Below, piece by piece: positions 26,666 through 36,764 of a stretch of DNA of 64,000 nt. The stretch is from Alphaproteobacteria bacterium (GTDB lineage Bacteria; Pseudomonadota; Alphaproteobacteria; Rhizobiales; Rhizobiaceae): positions 1,612,001 through 1,676,000 of the forward strand of contig JANSYK010000001.1 in assembly GCA_024742485.1 (NCBI GenBank), read 5' to 3'. The number at the start of each line of letters is the position of its first letter. Position 1 is the stretch's first letter. Both the position numbers and the translations under genes were made by a program. The notes beneath the pieces are model-generated. The model ran no database searches. It was given only the letters and a program-made list of their open reading frames with translations, and was not told the origin of the DNA.

Positions 26666-27303
26666 GAATAATGCCTTTCATAAAGGGTCCGTAAGATTCC
26701 GGCGGTCACCCCCCAGATGTAATATTCACCATAGGGCATCGTGTAAAAATGCCTTTCCTTGCCGTCCCAGAACCGGCTTTCGCGATTGTGGTTTGAAGGG
26801 TCCATCAGGAAATCGAAGGGCACTTCGAAGGCCTCATCAACCTCATGCCTGTTGATGGTCATGGTGTAATCGCCGCGCACGATGGCCAGCACCGGGGTAA
26901 TACGAAAACCTGTAACGGTCAGATAGTGCGGCAGACGGCCGACCGGTTCGATCACCGACTGCGCAAGCCCGATCTCCTCGTCGGCTTCGCGCATCGCAGC
27001 GGCTTCGACGGAAACATCCTCTGGATCGACCGCACCACCCGGAAATGCGATTTGCCCCGAGTGGGTTCGCATCGTTGCCGTTCGCCGAGTCAAAAGAACG
27101 CTGGCCCGGTTGCCGTGATCGACAACCGGAACCAGCACTGCGGCCTCGCGCAGTTCCTGACCGGCCAGATGCTCGGCAATGTCGCGATTGAGGATGTGAT
27201 CCCCATATTGGCGCCAGTCCGCGGGACCCTTCTCCGCCGAAGCCCTCGACCGAAACGTCGCTGCACTGAAATCGTTACCCGGGTCAGATCCCATAAAATT
27301 CAT
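26662..27303 (-). CDS. CoA-pyrophosphatase-type Nudix hydrolase
   Basis: The 213-residue protein has a full Nudix box in the CoA-diphosphatase form: SGQIAFPGGAVDPED, then EAAAMREADEEIGL near residues 86-120. Such enzymes cleave CoA or CoA esters to phosphopantetheine and 3',5'-ADP. The frame could begin at 27366, inside the upstream gene, but AGGACAG before the ATG at 27303 supports the shorter protein. It sits between DUF1285 and cca. Confidence 0.9.
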   Translation of the reverse strand: MNFMGSDPGNDFSAATFRSRASAEKGPADWRQYGDHILNRDIAEHLAGQELREAAVLVPVVDHGNRASVLLTRRTATMRTHSGQIAFPGGAVDPEDVSVEAAAMREADEEIGLAQSVIEPVGRLPHYLTVTGFRITPVLAIVRGDYTMTINRHEVDEAFEVPFDFLMDPSNHNRESRFWDGKERHFYTMPYGEYYIWGVTAGILRTLYERHYS

Positions 27304-27346
27304 CTGTCCTGCGCTGTTGCTGTTGCCATGCGAACTGCAGTTGGGA

Positions 27347-27958
27347 TCATCGGGACTGCGCCTCAAGCTGTTTCATCGGCATGATCGGAAAGGCAATGCC
27401 ACCCGAACGCACACAGAAGGTCTCGGTACCGTCGATCGACTCTGGCCGGCCGAGCTCGACGATGTCATACATCAAGGCCCTGCTGACCAGCGCTTCAAGC
27501 CGGCCACGCACATGCAGATAGGGTTTCAATTCATCGTTTTCGCCGGCGATCTCAAAACGCATGGGATGATCGGAACCGGCCTCAACCACATCTCCGACAT
27601 TGGTTCGAAATGTCAGGATCTGATCCGGACCCTCGGCGCTGACATTCATTTCGACACCGACAAAGGGCGCGTCCTCGACACGTATGCCGACCTTTTCCAC
27701 CGGTGTCACCAGATAGGTTTTTCCGTCCTCGTCCTTGCGCAGGACCGTCGAGAACAGACGCACGAGAGGCGCGCGGCCAATCGGCGTTCCCATGTAGAAC
27801 CATGTCCCGTCAGCGCGGATTTCCATATCCAGGTCACCGCAAAACTCCGGGTTCCATTTCTCGACCGGCGGCAAGCCCTTCTTCGTCGAGGCTGCACGGG
27901 AAATCAGAGCCTCAAGCCCGGCTGCATCCCTGGCCGCGGTTATTTCTCCTTTTGCCAT
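27347..27958 (-). CDS. DUF1285 family protein
   Basis: The 203-residue soluble protein matches the DUF1285 family: PPVEKWNPEFCGDLDMEI near residue 33, DGTWFYMGTPIGRAPLVRLF, and TPVEKVGIRVEDAPFVGVEM. The family is found in many proteobacteria and has a known fold but no established function. It leads the operon with the Nudix hydrolase and cca and is divergent from moxR, with 175 bases between the starts. Confidence 0.9.
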   Translation of the reverse strand: MAKGEITAARDAAGLEALISRAASTKKGLPPVEKWNPEFCGDLDMEIRADGTWFYMGTPIGRAPLVRLFSTVLRKDEDGKTYLVTPVEKVGIRVEDAPFVGVEMNVSAEGPDQILTFRTNVGDVVEAGSDHPMRFEIAGENDELKPYLHVRGRLEALVSRALMYDIVELGRPESIDGTETFCVRSGGIAFPIMPMKQLEAQSR

Positions 27959-28133
27959 TGTCTGGTCCAGCTTCGTCTGTATTCACAAAAATGTTCACTT
28001 ATGGCGAATCGCCGAATATGCAATTCTTGCGGCATAAAACATCCACAAGCCATTGATGGATTTCCGGGCCGCGCCACATAAGGCATGATATATGTGATGT
28101 TCGTCCCGAACTCAAAGCGACGGAGTAATGATA

Positions 28134-29150
28134 ATGGGCATCGTTGAAAATACCGCTCCGGCGATGAACGAGGAAGAAGTGGTTGCCGCGGCCGAGGCCG
28201 CCTTGACCGACATCGCCGCAGTTCGCAATGAGATCGGTAATGTCATATTCGGACAGCAATCGGTTGTCGAACAGACCATCCTGTCGGTCCTTTCCGGCGG
28301 CCATGCGCTTCTTGTTGGCGTGCCGGGCCTGGCGAAGACGAAACTGGTGGCTACACTTGGTACGGTGCTTGGCCTCGATGACAACCGTATCCAGTTCACG
28401 CCAGACCTGATGCCATCGGATATACTGGGCTCGGAGGTCATGGACCAGAATGACGAGGGCAAGCGATCCTTCCGGTTCGTTCCCGGTCCTATTTTCACCC
28501 AGTTGCTGATGGCCGATGAAATCAACCGCGCTTCACCACGGACCCAGTCGGCGCTGCTGCAGGCCATGCAGGAGTACCATGTGACCGTTGCCGGAGCGCG
28601 CCACGATCTGCCCGGTCCCTTTCATGTTCTGGCAACCCAGAACCCTCTGGAACAGGAAGGCACCTACCCACTCCCGGAAGCCCAGCTCGACCGGTTCCTG
28701 ATGCAGGTGGATGTGCTCTATCCCGAAATCGACGCCGAACGCCGTGTTCTGTTGGAAACAACCGGCACACAGGAAGCATCCGCAAAGCCGGTCTTGACCA
28801 GTTCACGGCTGCAGGAAATCCAGGCGCTTGTGCGGCGCATGCCGGTGAGCGAAACCGTCGTTGACGCGATCCTTTCGCTGGTTCGCTCGGCCCGGCCCGG
28901 CACCGGAAACGAAGAAACCGACCGGAATGTCGCCTGGGGTCCAGGGCCGCGTGCAGGGCAGGCCATGATGCTGTGTGTCCGGGCACGTGCTCTTTATGAC
29001 GGCCGCCTCGCCCCATCGGTTGATGATGTGCATGCGCTTGCCGAGCCTGTCCTTCAACACCGCATGGCGCTGACATTCGCCGCACGTGCCGAGGGCATGC
29101 ATATTCGCGATGTGATTGCCGGCCTCGTCGCCAGGGCCCGTGGAAACTAG
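28134..29150 (+). CDS. MoxR-type AAA ATPase
   Basis: The 338-residue protein is a MoxR-family AAA+ chaperone. Walker A is LLVGVPGLAKTKL (about residues 59-71), Walker B LLMADEINRASPRTQ (about 122-136), and the sensor region ATQNPLEQEGTYPLPEAQLDRF is clear. An ATG at 28128 is two bases from the GGAG; the ATG at 28134, eight bases away, is better placed. MoxR proteins work with von Willebrand-factor-type partners, which are the next genes here. Confidence 0.93.
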   Translation: MGIVENTAPAMNEEEVVAAAEAALTDIAAVRNEIGNVIFGQQSVVEQTILSVLSGGHALLVGVPGLAKTKLVATLGTVLGLDDNRIQFTPDLMPSDILGSEVMDQNDEGKRSFRFVPGPIFTQLLMADEINRASPRTQSALLQAMQEYHVTVAGARHDLPGPFHVLATQNPLEQEGTYPLPEAQLDRFLMQVDVLYPEIDAERRVLLETTGTQEASAKPVLTSSRLQEIQALVRRMPVSETVVDAILSLVRSARPGTGNEETDRNVAWGPGPRAGQAMMLCVRARALYDGRLAPSVDDVHALAEPVLQHRMALTFAARAEGMHIRDVIAGLVARARGN

Positions 29151-29159
29151 AGCGCGCTG

Positions 29160-30080
29160 ATGGCTGCGATCGGACAGGCCGCCGAGGCGGTTACCACACC
29201 ATCGGCTCTGGCCAGGGCACGCCAGCGCGCCGCCTATGTCCCTGATCTGTTGGTCGAAGCCAGCCGCGTGGCCAATACGGTGATCGCCGGCTGGCACGGT
29301 CGGCGCAAACGCGGCATTGGCGAAAACTTCTGGCAGTTCCGTCCCTATGTCGAAGGCGAAGGCCTCGCCCGCATTGACTGGCGCCGTTCGGCGCGCGACG
29401 ATCATACCTATATTCGCGACCGGGAATGGGAAGCCGCACACACCGTCTGGCTTTGGGCCGATTCATCACCGTCGATGCTGTTCAAGTCCACGCTCGCACC
29501 GGTCTCCAAGCAAAGCCGTGCCATGGTCATATTGCTGGCGCTTGCTGAAATTCTGGCCCGCTCCGGCGAGCGCATTGCCTGTCCCGGCGTGATGGATCCG
29601 GTTTCTGCACGCAATGCCGCCGAGCGGCTTGCTGCGGCGATCAGCCTGCAAACCATGGCAGACACCTTTCCCGAATTGTCGCAAATCGGCCGGCAGAGTG
29701 ATCTCGTGCTGATTTCCGATTTTCTCGATCCTGCCGAAGAGGTCATTGAAAAACTGGCGCCAATCGCGAAACGCGGCATACGCGGCCATGTTCTGGAAAT
29801 CTGCGATCCTGTGGAGGAGAGCTTCCCCTATAGCGGCCGGACCGAGTTCATCGATCCCGAGAGCGGTGAAAAACTGACCGCCGGCCGGGCTCAGACGATC
29901 CATGCCGATTACCGCAGAACCTATCTGGCCCGGCGGGAAAGCATTGCCGAAAACCTTCGCCGCCTTGGCTGGAACTTCATTACCCATCACACGGATCAAC
30001 CGGCATCACAGGCGCTCGTTGCGCTACACACCCATTTGTCCGGCGTCCCGGCCGGTGGCATGCGGGGGAGCGCGCAGTGA
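29160..30080 (+). CDS. DUF58 domain protein, MoxR partner
   Basis: The 306-residue protein has the DUF58 signature: RRKRGIGENFWQFRPYVEGE and RIDWRRSARDD (about residues 43-80), followed by a vWA-like domain starting WLWADSSPSM. It lies 9 bases after moxR and overlaps the next gene by four bases. In this family DUF58 and MoxR act together in assembly or activation of large complexes, usually at the membrane. Confidence 0.9.
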   Translation: MAAIGQAAEAVTTPSALARARQRAAYVPDLLVEASRVANTVIAGWHGRRKRGIGENFWQFRPYVEGEGLARIDWRRSARDDHTYIRDREWEAAHTVWLWADSSPSMLFKSTLAPVSKQSRAMVILLALAEILARSGERIACPGVMDPVSARNAAERLAAAISLQTMADTFPELSQIGRQSDLVLISDFLDPAEEVIEKLAPIAKRGIRGHVLEICDPVEESFPYSGRTEFIDPESGEKLTAGRAQTIHADYRRTYLARRESIAENLRRLGWNFITHHTDQPASQALVALHTHLSGVPAGGMRGSAQ

Positions 30081-32893
30081 ACGCCCTGCCCCTTGCCTTT
30101 GGCGCGCCAGCAATCCTGCTGGGCCTGGTGGCGCTACCGATCATCTGGTGGCTGCTGCGCCTGACTCCGCCCCGGCCCAAAACAGAGCTGTTTCCACCGC
30201 TTCGGATTCTGGCGCGGGTATTGAAAAAGGAAGAGACCCCGTCGAAAAGCCCGTGGTGGTTGACGCTGTTGCGCCTGCTGATTGCTGCGCTGGTGGTCTT
30301 TGCGCTGTCAAAACCCGTGCTCAATCCCGATGAAACACAGTTGAGTGGCGATGGCCCGCTGATCCTGCTGGTGGACAATGACTGGTCGACCGCGCCGGAC
30401 TGGAACGCCAGAATGGCCGTGGCCGATCGTCTCATCACCCATGCGGAGGAGGCGAACAGGCCCGTATCCTTGGTGTTGACGGCGGAGCGGCAGCACAATG
30501 CCATTCCCAATTCCGCCTCCACTGCTCGTGAAAGACTGCAGGCGGCCGAGCCACGGCCCATCAAGAGCGATCGACAGGCAGCGCTTTCGGCCCTGCTGAC
30601 TGCCTATGAGACAACCGCGCCGGGATCTCTGGCATTCCTTTCATCCGGGCTGGCCGAACCCGACACGCAGGGCGCCTGGCAGGCACTTCTCGACAAGGGG
30701 GCAAGCGACGTGCTGCTATTCCAGCGGGACGATGGCAATACGCTTGCCCTGACCACGGCGGACAATGACGCGGAGGGGTTTGCCCTCAAGGCGCTCCGGT
30801 TGAACAAATCTGCAGCGGAGCGTTATCCCGTTTCCGCGCTGGACAACAAGGGCCGTCCGATTTCCAGCGGCGAGCTGGTGTTCGACAGCGAGTCCGGCGA
30901 AGGCACGGCCATTTTGTCCGCACCATTCGAACTGCGCAACGATTTCGCCACCATCTCTCTTGACGGCCATGCAACAGCGGCAACCCGTTATTTGCTGGAC
31001 GACAGTTTTCGCCGCCGACGTGTCGCGTTGCTGTCCGCCGAACCGTTGGACCTGTCGCAACCGCTCCTGTCGCCGCTTTACTATCTGACCCGTGCGCTGG
31101 AACCGTTTGCCGATCTCATCCTGCCGCAACAACCGGAGCTCTCCGACGCCCTCTCGGAACTGCTCGAGCAGCGGCCATCGGTTCTCGTGATGGCCGATAT
31201 CGGGACGCTGCCGAGCGACGCTGCAGATATGCTGGACGACTGGATTGACGGTGGAGGCCTGCTGCTTCGTTTCGCCGGACCGCGCCTTGCCGGTGGCAAC
31301 AATGACGATCCCTTTGTTCCGGTGGAACTGCGTCGCGGCGAACGGGCGCTTGGCGGCGCCCTGTCCTGGAGCGAGCCCCAGCCGCTCGCAGAATTCCCGT
31401 CGAGCAGTCCGTTTTTCGGCATGCCGCGTCCCGATGACGTGACCGTCAGCCGGCAGGTTTTGGCCGAACCCTCTGCGGATCTCGCTGTCCATACCTGGGC
31501 AAGCCTTGCCGATGGAACGCCCCTCGTCACCAGCAACCAGTTCGGGAGTGGGCGGCTTGTATTGTTCCATGTCACCGCCGAAGCCACATGGTCGACGCTG
31601 CCGATTTCAGGGCATTTCGTCGAAATGCTGCGTCGCTCAATCCTGCTGTCAAAGGTGGCCGGGAGCGACACCGACGAGAATGGCGAGGCGACGCTGCCGC
31701 CCTATCGTCTGCTGGACGCCAATGGTGCATTAAAGGCACCGTCCGGCGCAGCGCAACCGCTGGAAATCATCGCCGGCACCCGACCGGTGACCAGTTTCGA
31801 TAATCCACCGGGCCTCTACGGAACCGAAAGCGGATTCCTCGCACTCAATGTGATGACACCCGACGATGCACTTGAGCCCTTTCAATGGCCGGAATTCGAC
31901 GGCACAGCGACACGCGCCGGTTTTACCCCTCCCGGCAGTGTCGATCTGTTGCCCTATTTGCTGAGCGCCGCGCTGATCCTGCTGATCGTCGATTCGCTGA
32001 TCGTACTGATCATGGCGGGGGCGCTGTCTCGCCATGCGCTTCGCCGCGCGGGACCGGCAACGGCAGCCACAATGATGCTGTTTGCGGGAACCCTTTTGTT
32101 GGTCACAGCCGGACCGGCGGTTTCCAGCGACGAAAAGCCGGGCGATGCGGAGATCCTGCAATCGCTTGACCGCACGCATCTTGCCTATGTGGTGACCGGA
32201 GACCGGCGAACCGACGAGGCGAGCCAGCGCGGCATGAACGGGCTGACCCGCTTCCTTACCTACCGCACCTCGCTTGAACCGGGCGAGCCAGTGGGCGTCG
32301 ATCTGGAAACGGACCCGCTGGCGCTCTATCCCATGCTTTACTGGCCGATTTCAACCGACGCGGAGCCCCCGTCGGCTGCGGCGATCAGCCGGGTTGACGC
32401 GTTCATGAAGAACGGCGGCACGGTCTTGTTCGACACGCGCGATGCCCTCGCCGGACTGGGAGCAGCCGGGGTTGTGTCTCCGCAAACCGCGCGGCTGCGC
32501 TCCATTCTGGCCGATCTCGACATCCCAGCGCTGGAACCGGTACCCGGCGACCATGTGCTGACCAAGGCCTTTTACATCCTCAATGAGTTCCCGGGCCGCT
32601 ATCGCGGCAGCCCGCTATGGGTCGAAGCGGCGCTGGAAAATGAAGAATCTCGGAACCGGCCGGCCCGTGCAGGAGATGGCGTCTCATCCATCATCATCAC
32701 CGGAAATGATCTGGCCGGAGCCTGGGCCATCGATGAAAACAATATTCCGGTTTACCCCACCGTGCCGCCCGACCCGGTTCAACGCGAACACGCCTTCCGG
32801 TCCGGCGTCAATATCATGATGTACATGCTCACCGGCAACTACAAGGCCGATCAGGTGCATGTGCCGGCGCTGCTTGAACGGCTCGGCCAATGA
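30077..32893 (+). CDS. Large membrane protein, BatA-like N-terminus and DUF4159 C-terminus
   Basis: The 938-residue protein begins with a BatA-type N-terminal membrane segment pair (residues about 10-26 and 62-80), has a long extracytoplasmic region and then two more helices (about 630-652 and 670-690). The C-terminal part, from the DRTHLAYVVTGDRRTDE segment on, is a DUF4159 domain (AFYILNEFPGRYRGSPLWVE). It starts at a GTG in a GTGA overlap and ends in an ATGA overlap, so four genes are coupled. Role in detail unknown. Confidence 0.85.
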   Translation: MNALPLAFGAPAILLGLVALPIIWWLLRLTPPRPKTELFPPLRILARVLKKEETPSKSPWWLTLLRLLIAALVVFALSKPVLNPDETQLSGDGPLILLVDNDWSTAPDWNARMAVADRLITHAEEANRPVSLVLTAERQHNAIPNSASTARERLQAAEPRPIKSDRQAALSALLTAYETTAPGSLAFLSSGLAEPDTQGAWQALLDKGASDVLLFQRDDGNTLALTTADNDAEGFALKALRLNKSAAERYPVSALDNKGRPISSGELVFDSESGEGTAILSAPFELRNDFATISLDGHATAATRYLLDDSFRRRRVALLSAEPLDLSQPLLSPLYYLTRALEPFADLILPQQPELSDALSELLEQRPSVLVMADIGTLPSDAADMLDDWIDGGGLLLRFAGPRLAGGNNDDPFVPVELRRGERALGGALSWSEPQPLAEFPSSSPFFGMPRPDDVTVSRQVLAEPSADLAVHTWASLADGTPLVTSNQFGSGRLVLFHVTAEATWSTLPISGHFVEMLRRSILLSKVAGSDTDENGEATLPPYRLLDANGALKAPSGAAQPLEIIAGTRPVTSFDNPPGLYGTESGFLALNVMTPDDALEPFQWPEFDGTATRAGFTPPGSVDLLPYLLSAALILLIVDSLIVLIMAGALSRHALRRAGPATAATMMLFAGTLLLVTAGPAVSSDEKPGDAEILQSLDRTHLAYVVTGDRRTDEASQRGMNGLTRFLTYRTSLEPGEPVGVDLETDPLALYPMLYWPISTDAEPPSAAAISRVDAFMKNGGTVLFDTRDALAGLGAAGVVSPQTARLRSILADLDIPALEPVPGDHVLTKAFYILNEFPGRYRGSPLWVEAALENEESRNRPARAGDGVSSIIITGNDLAGAWAIDENNIPVYPTVPPDPVQREHAFRSGVNIMMYMLTGNYKADQVHVPALLERLGQ

Positions 32894-34953
32894 TTGAATT
32901 CGCCCCGCTCATCCCCGTTCCGGTAATCGGCCTTCTGGCAATCATCGGCGTTGCCCTCTCGGCTCTCGGGCTGTGGCAGAAAGTACGTGGCACCACCTTG
33001 CGTAGCTGTGCCATGGCCGCCTTTTGTCTGGCGCTGGCCAATCCGGTGTTCATGAATGAAGAACGAGTGCCGCTCGACAGTGTTGTGGCGGTGATCGTCG
33101 ACCGCAGCCAGAGCCAGGGGACCGAGGGGCGCACCGCGATGACGGATGCGGCGCTTGAGCAGTTGACGAACCTGCTGGCCCGCTACCCGCGACTGGATGT
33201 TCGGGTGGTTGAAACGGGCGACGAGAAATACTCCGATACACCGTCGACAAAGCTGTTTGAAGCGCTGGCTGCGACCCTGCAGGATGTGCCCACGGCCCGG
33301 GTCGCCGGTGCAATCATGATCACTGACGGCCAGATTCACGATGTCCCCGAATCTGCAGCGCAACTTGGTTTTACGGCGCCGGTGCACGGTCTGATCACCG
33401 GATCCGACGGAGAATTCGACCGGCGGATCGAACTGGTCGACGCACCGCGTTTCGGCATTGTCGGTGAAACCCAGGAAATCAGTTACCGGGTCATCGATGA
33501 TGGCGCGCGCCAATCGGGCACAACGGAAGTGACGGTGCGGCTCAATGGCGAAACCTACAGCCGCGAACTGGCTCCGACCGGCACGACCATGCCGCTCTTC
33601 ATCGAGGTGGAACGGGCCGGTGACAATATCATCGAACTGGAAGTGGAGGCTCTGCCGGGCGAGACCGCCCTGGCAAACAATCGTGCCGTTGCGGTTCTTG
33701 AGGGCATTCGGGAAAATCTGCGTGTGCTCCTTGTTTCAGGAGAGCCGCATAGCGGCGAAAGAGCCTGGCGCAACCTGTTGAAATCCGACACATCGGTTGA
33801 TCTGGTCCATTTCACCATTTTGAGACCGCCGGAAAAACAGGACGGCACACCCATCGATGAATTGTCGTTGATCGCCTTTCCGACACGCGAATTGTTCGTT
33901 GAAAAAATCAACGAGTTCGATTTGATCGTGTTCGACCGCTACCAACGCCGCGGCGTCCTGCCGGTCCTGTATTACGATTACATCACGCAATATGTGGAAG
34001 GCGGCGGAGCGCTTCTCATCGCAGCAGGTCCTGAACATGCCGGTCGCGATTCGATCGCCAATACACCCCTGTCACCTGTTTTGCCCGCCGAACCGACAGG
34101 CAGCATCACCGATGGCGGTTTTTATCCGCGCCTGAGCGACACGGGCCGCAAACATCCCGTGACCCGTGATTTGCCCGGTGGGGACAGTGAACCGCCGCAA
34201 TGGGGTCGCTGGTTCCGCGCGGTGGATGTCAATGCACCGCCGGACGAAACGGTCCTCCAGGGACCAGACGAGACCCCGCTGCTCATCCTCAACCGGACCG
34301 GAGAGGGACGCGTCGCCATGCTGATGTCGGACCATGGCTGGCTGTGGGCGCGCGGCTTCGAGGGCGGTGGCCCGCATGTGGCGCTCTACCGGCGTATTGC
34401 GCACTGGCTGATGAAAGAGCCGGCGCTAGAGGAGGAAGCGTTGACCGTCAACACCCGTGGCAACATGCTGACAATCTCCCGGCAGACGATGGACGACACC
34501 GTCCCGCCCGCGAGGCTCTTGGCACCCGGTGGTGACGAAGTGACCATAGACCTTGCGAAAACCGAAGACGGGCTGTTCGAAGCCGAGATACCCGTCGACG
34601 AAAACGGATTGTTCGAAATTCTGAACGGCGACATGCGCACTCTTGCCCATGTCGGTGCCGTCAATGCGCCGGAATTTGCCGCAACCGTTTCGACCACCGA
34701 GCTGCTCAGGCCGCTGGCGGATGAAACGGGCGGCACTGTGCGCCGCATTTCGGTCGATGGCCAGGCCATTGAACTGCCATCGATCCTCCCTGTCCGAGGA
34801 ACGCCACGGGGCGGCGGCAATCGGCTGCTCCTGAGCATGACGGACGAGACGGAACTCAAGGGCATCAACCGAATTCAGCTCTTTGGCGGCTTCTTCGGAC
34901 TGGCACTGCTGTTCCTTGGCCTCGGGTCCACCTGGTATCGCGAAGGGCGATAA
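32890..34953 (+). CDS. Large membrane protein of the MoxR cluster (glutamine amidotransferase-like domain)
   Basis: The 687-residue protein has two N-terminal helices, a vWA-like segment (VVAVIVDRSQSQG near residue 58), a class I amidotransferase-like region (about 280-500, with GEGRVAMLMSDHGWLWARGF) and one C-terminal helix (about 660-680). No catalytic Cys is visible in the amidotransferase-like part, so it is probably a binding or scaffold domain. It is the last gene of the MoxR operon and ends convergent to a GNAT gene. Confidence 0.8.
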   Translation: MIEFAPLIPVPVIGLLAIIGVALSALGLWQKVRGTTLRSCAMAAFCLALANPVFMNEERVPLDSVVAVIVDRSQSQGTEGRTAMTDAALEQLTNLLARYPRLDVRVVETGDEKYSDTPSTKLFEALAATLQDVPTARVAGAIMITDGQIHDVPESAAQLGFTAPVHGLITGSDGEFDRRIELVDAPRFGIVGETQEISYRVIDDGARQSGTTEVTVRLNGETYSRELAPTGTTMPLFIEVERAGDNIIELEVEALPGETALANNRAVAVLEGIRENLRVLLVSGEPHSGERAWRNLLKSDTSVDLVHFTILRPPEKQDGTPIDELSLIAFPTRELFVEKINEFDLIVFDRYQRRGVLPVLYYDYITQYVEGGGALLIAAGPEHAGRDSIANTPLSPVLPAEPTGSITDGGFYPRLSDTGRKHPVTRDLPGGDSEPPQWGRWFRAVDVNAPPDETVLQGPDETPLLILNRTGEGRVAMLMSDHGWLWARGFEGGGPHVALYRRIAHWLMKEPALEEEALTVNTRGNMLTISRQTMDDTVPPARLLAPGGDEVTIDLAKTEDGLFEAEIPVDENGLFEILNGDMRTLAHVGAVNAPEFAATVSTTELLRPLADETGGTVRRISVDGQAIELPSILPVRGTPRGGGNRLLLSMTDETELKGINRIQLFGGFFGLALLFLGLGSTWYREGR

Positions 34954-35011
34954 TACTCTCCGGATCATGCCGACCAAAATTAAAGCTGGATCCAGAGAAA
35001 CCGAAGGCTTT

Positions 35012-35509
35012 TCAGGGCCGCCAGTGGATCTTTCCGTGCAGCCGGTCCTGCGTGTCATCACGGTTTGAAGCCACCAGGATCCGGGCCGCGTCGACTGGAC
35101 CGGGAAAACGCAACCGCGCCTTGACCGGCTCGAAACCCAGCGGACAATAGTAGGGTGCATCACCGACCAGAACCACGGCCTCGCTGCCCTGCCTTAGCGC
35201 TTCGGCAACACTGATACGCACCAGTTCCTTGCCGATGCCCAGATTCTTGAAGGCCGGCCTGACCGCCAGCGGTCCAAGCAGGTGGCCGGAAACCGATCCG
35301 GCCATCACGGGTGTCAGCCGGACCGAACCAACCACCGCATCGTCCATCACCGCAATGAAAGACAGGCGTGGATCGTGTGGCCCCTGTTCCCTAACCCGCT
35401 CGGCAGCACGAACGAAGCGACCGGGCCCGAAAGCTTCTTCATTGATTGTTTCGATGGTCTGCTGGTGGGAAGGCGATTCGTTCAGATAGACAGGCTGGAT
35501 GACAGTCAT
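35012..35509 (-). CDS. GNAT family N-acetyltransferase
   Basis: The 165-residue protein has the acetyl-CoA-binding core: LLGPLAVRPAFKNLGIGKEL near residues 76-95, preceded by the beta strand SFIAVMDDAVVGSVRLTPV and followed by VVLVGDAPYYCPLGFEPV. The YCPLGFEP pattern is typical of the YhbS-like subgroup. The acceptor is unknown. It is divergent from the glutathionyl-hydroquinone reductase gene. Confidence 0.88.
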   Translation of the reverse strand: MTVIQPVYLNESPSHQQTIETINEEAFGPGRFVRAAERVREQGPHDPRLSFIAVMDDAVVGSVRLTPVMAGSVSGHLLGPLAVRPAFKNLGIGKELVRISVAEALRQGSEAVVLVGDAPYYCPLGFEPVKARLRFPGPVDAARILVASNRDDTQDRLHGKIHWRP

Positions 35510-35747
35510 GATAAAACCCGTTGATTCTCAAAGGACAAAAGGACGAAGGGCGCGCCTTTCAGGGCACGATCAAGATCAACGTCGTCGCAATTGTCCCGGG
35601 TTTTTCATCGCCTGACTTTCAATTTGGTTGAGCGCGGATAGCACAGACTTTGCCGATGGAGCAACCAAAAACACACTGTTCAACAAAACCGCCTTCGCAG
35701 CGAACCGCAGGCACACTATGTATCCTCGGAAAATCAGGAGAATTCAT

Positions 35748-36731
35748 ATGGGCATGTTGATTGACGGCGTCTGGAAAGACATCTGGTACAATACGGAAGA
35801 AAACAAGGGACGTTTCAAGCGGGCCCAGGCGCAATTTCGAAACTGGATTACCGCCGATGGCACGGCAGGCTCCAGCGGAACCGACGGCTTTGCCGCCGAG
35901 TCCGGTCGCTATCACCTGTATATTTCTCTTGCCTGCCCATGGGCGCACAGAACGCTGATCTTCCGCAAGCTGAAGGGTCTTGAACCCCACATCTCGCTTT
36001 CAGTGGTTGATCACTTCATGGGCAGTGACGGCTGGGAGTTTCACGACCGTGACGGCGCAATCCCCGATACCGTCAACGGTGCCGACAAAATGTGGCAGAT
36101 CTACACCACCGCCGACCCGACCTATACCGGACGGGTGACGGTGCCGGTGCTCTGGGACAAGACACGAAACACAATCGTTTCCAATGAATCATCCGAAATC
36201 ATCCGCATGTTCAACAGTGCCTTCGATGGTCTTGAGGGTGTCAGGGCTGATCTGGATTTCTATCCCGAGCCGTTGCGCCAACAGATCGACGCGATCAATG
36301 ATCCGATATATCACCGGATCAACAACGGTGTTTACAAATGCGGTTTTGCGACAACCCAGGAGGCCTATGAGGAGGCATTTGCAGAACTCTTCGATCAGCT
36401 GGATGCCGTTGAAGCGATCCTGACAACCAATCGCTACTTGGTGGGCGAAACACTGACCGAGGCGGATTGGAGGCTCTTTACAACGCTGGTGCGTTTCGAT
36501 CCGGTCTATGTCGGGCATTTCAAATGCAACCGGCAGCGCATCGCCGACTTCCCGGCCCTGTCAGCCTATCTGCGTGAGCTGTACCAGATGCCGGGCATAG
36601 CAGAGACGGTCGACATGCTGCACATCAAGAACCACTATTATGGGAGCCATGAATCGATCAATCCGACCCGGATCGTTCCGAAGGGACCAACCATGGACCT
36701 GACCGCACCGCACGGTCGCGACCATCTGTAG
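35748..36731 (+). CDS. Glutathionyl-hydroquinone reductase (YqjG/ECM4 family)
   Basis: The 327-residue omega/xi-class glutathione transferase reduces glutathionyl-hydroquinones. The catalytic Cys is in LACPWAHRTLIF near residue 63, and the following segments VVDHFMGSDGWEF and VPVLWDKTRNTIVSNESSEI, plus the C-terminal helical domain with VGETLTEADWRLFTTLVRFD, are standard. CAGGAG seven bases before the ATG fixes the start, although the frame opens at 35628. Confidence 0.93.
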   Translation: MGMLIDGVWKDIWYNTEENKGRFKRAQAQFRNWITADGTAGSSGTDGFAAESGRYHLYISLACPWAHRTLIFRKLKGLEPHISLSVVDHFMGSDGWEFHDRDGAIPDTVNGADKMWQIYTTADPTYTGRVTVPVLWDKTRNTIVSNESSEIIRMFNSAFDGLEGVRADLDFYPEPLRQQIDAINDPIYHRINNGVYKCGFATTQEAYEEAFAELFDQLDAVEAILTTNRYLVGETLTEADWRLFTTLVRFDPVYVGHFKCNRQRIADFPALSAYLRELYQMPGIAETVDMLHIKNHYYGSHESINPTRIVPKGPTMDLTAPHGRDHL

Positions 36732-36741
36732 TTTGCCCGAA

Positions 36742-36764
36742 GCCCTCACCACTCCAGTGAGGGC
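36742..36764. terminator. Hairpin at convergent gene ends
   Basis: GCCCTCAC (36742-36749) and GTGAGGGC (36757-36764) form a perfect 8-bp stem with a 7-base loop. It covers the last codons of the Nudix gene and lies 11 bases after the reductase stop. No T-run follows on either strand, so termination is only possible. Confidence 0.45.
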
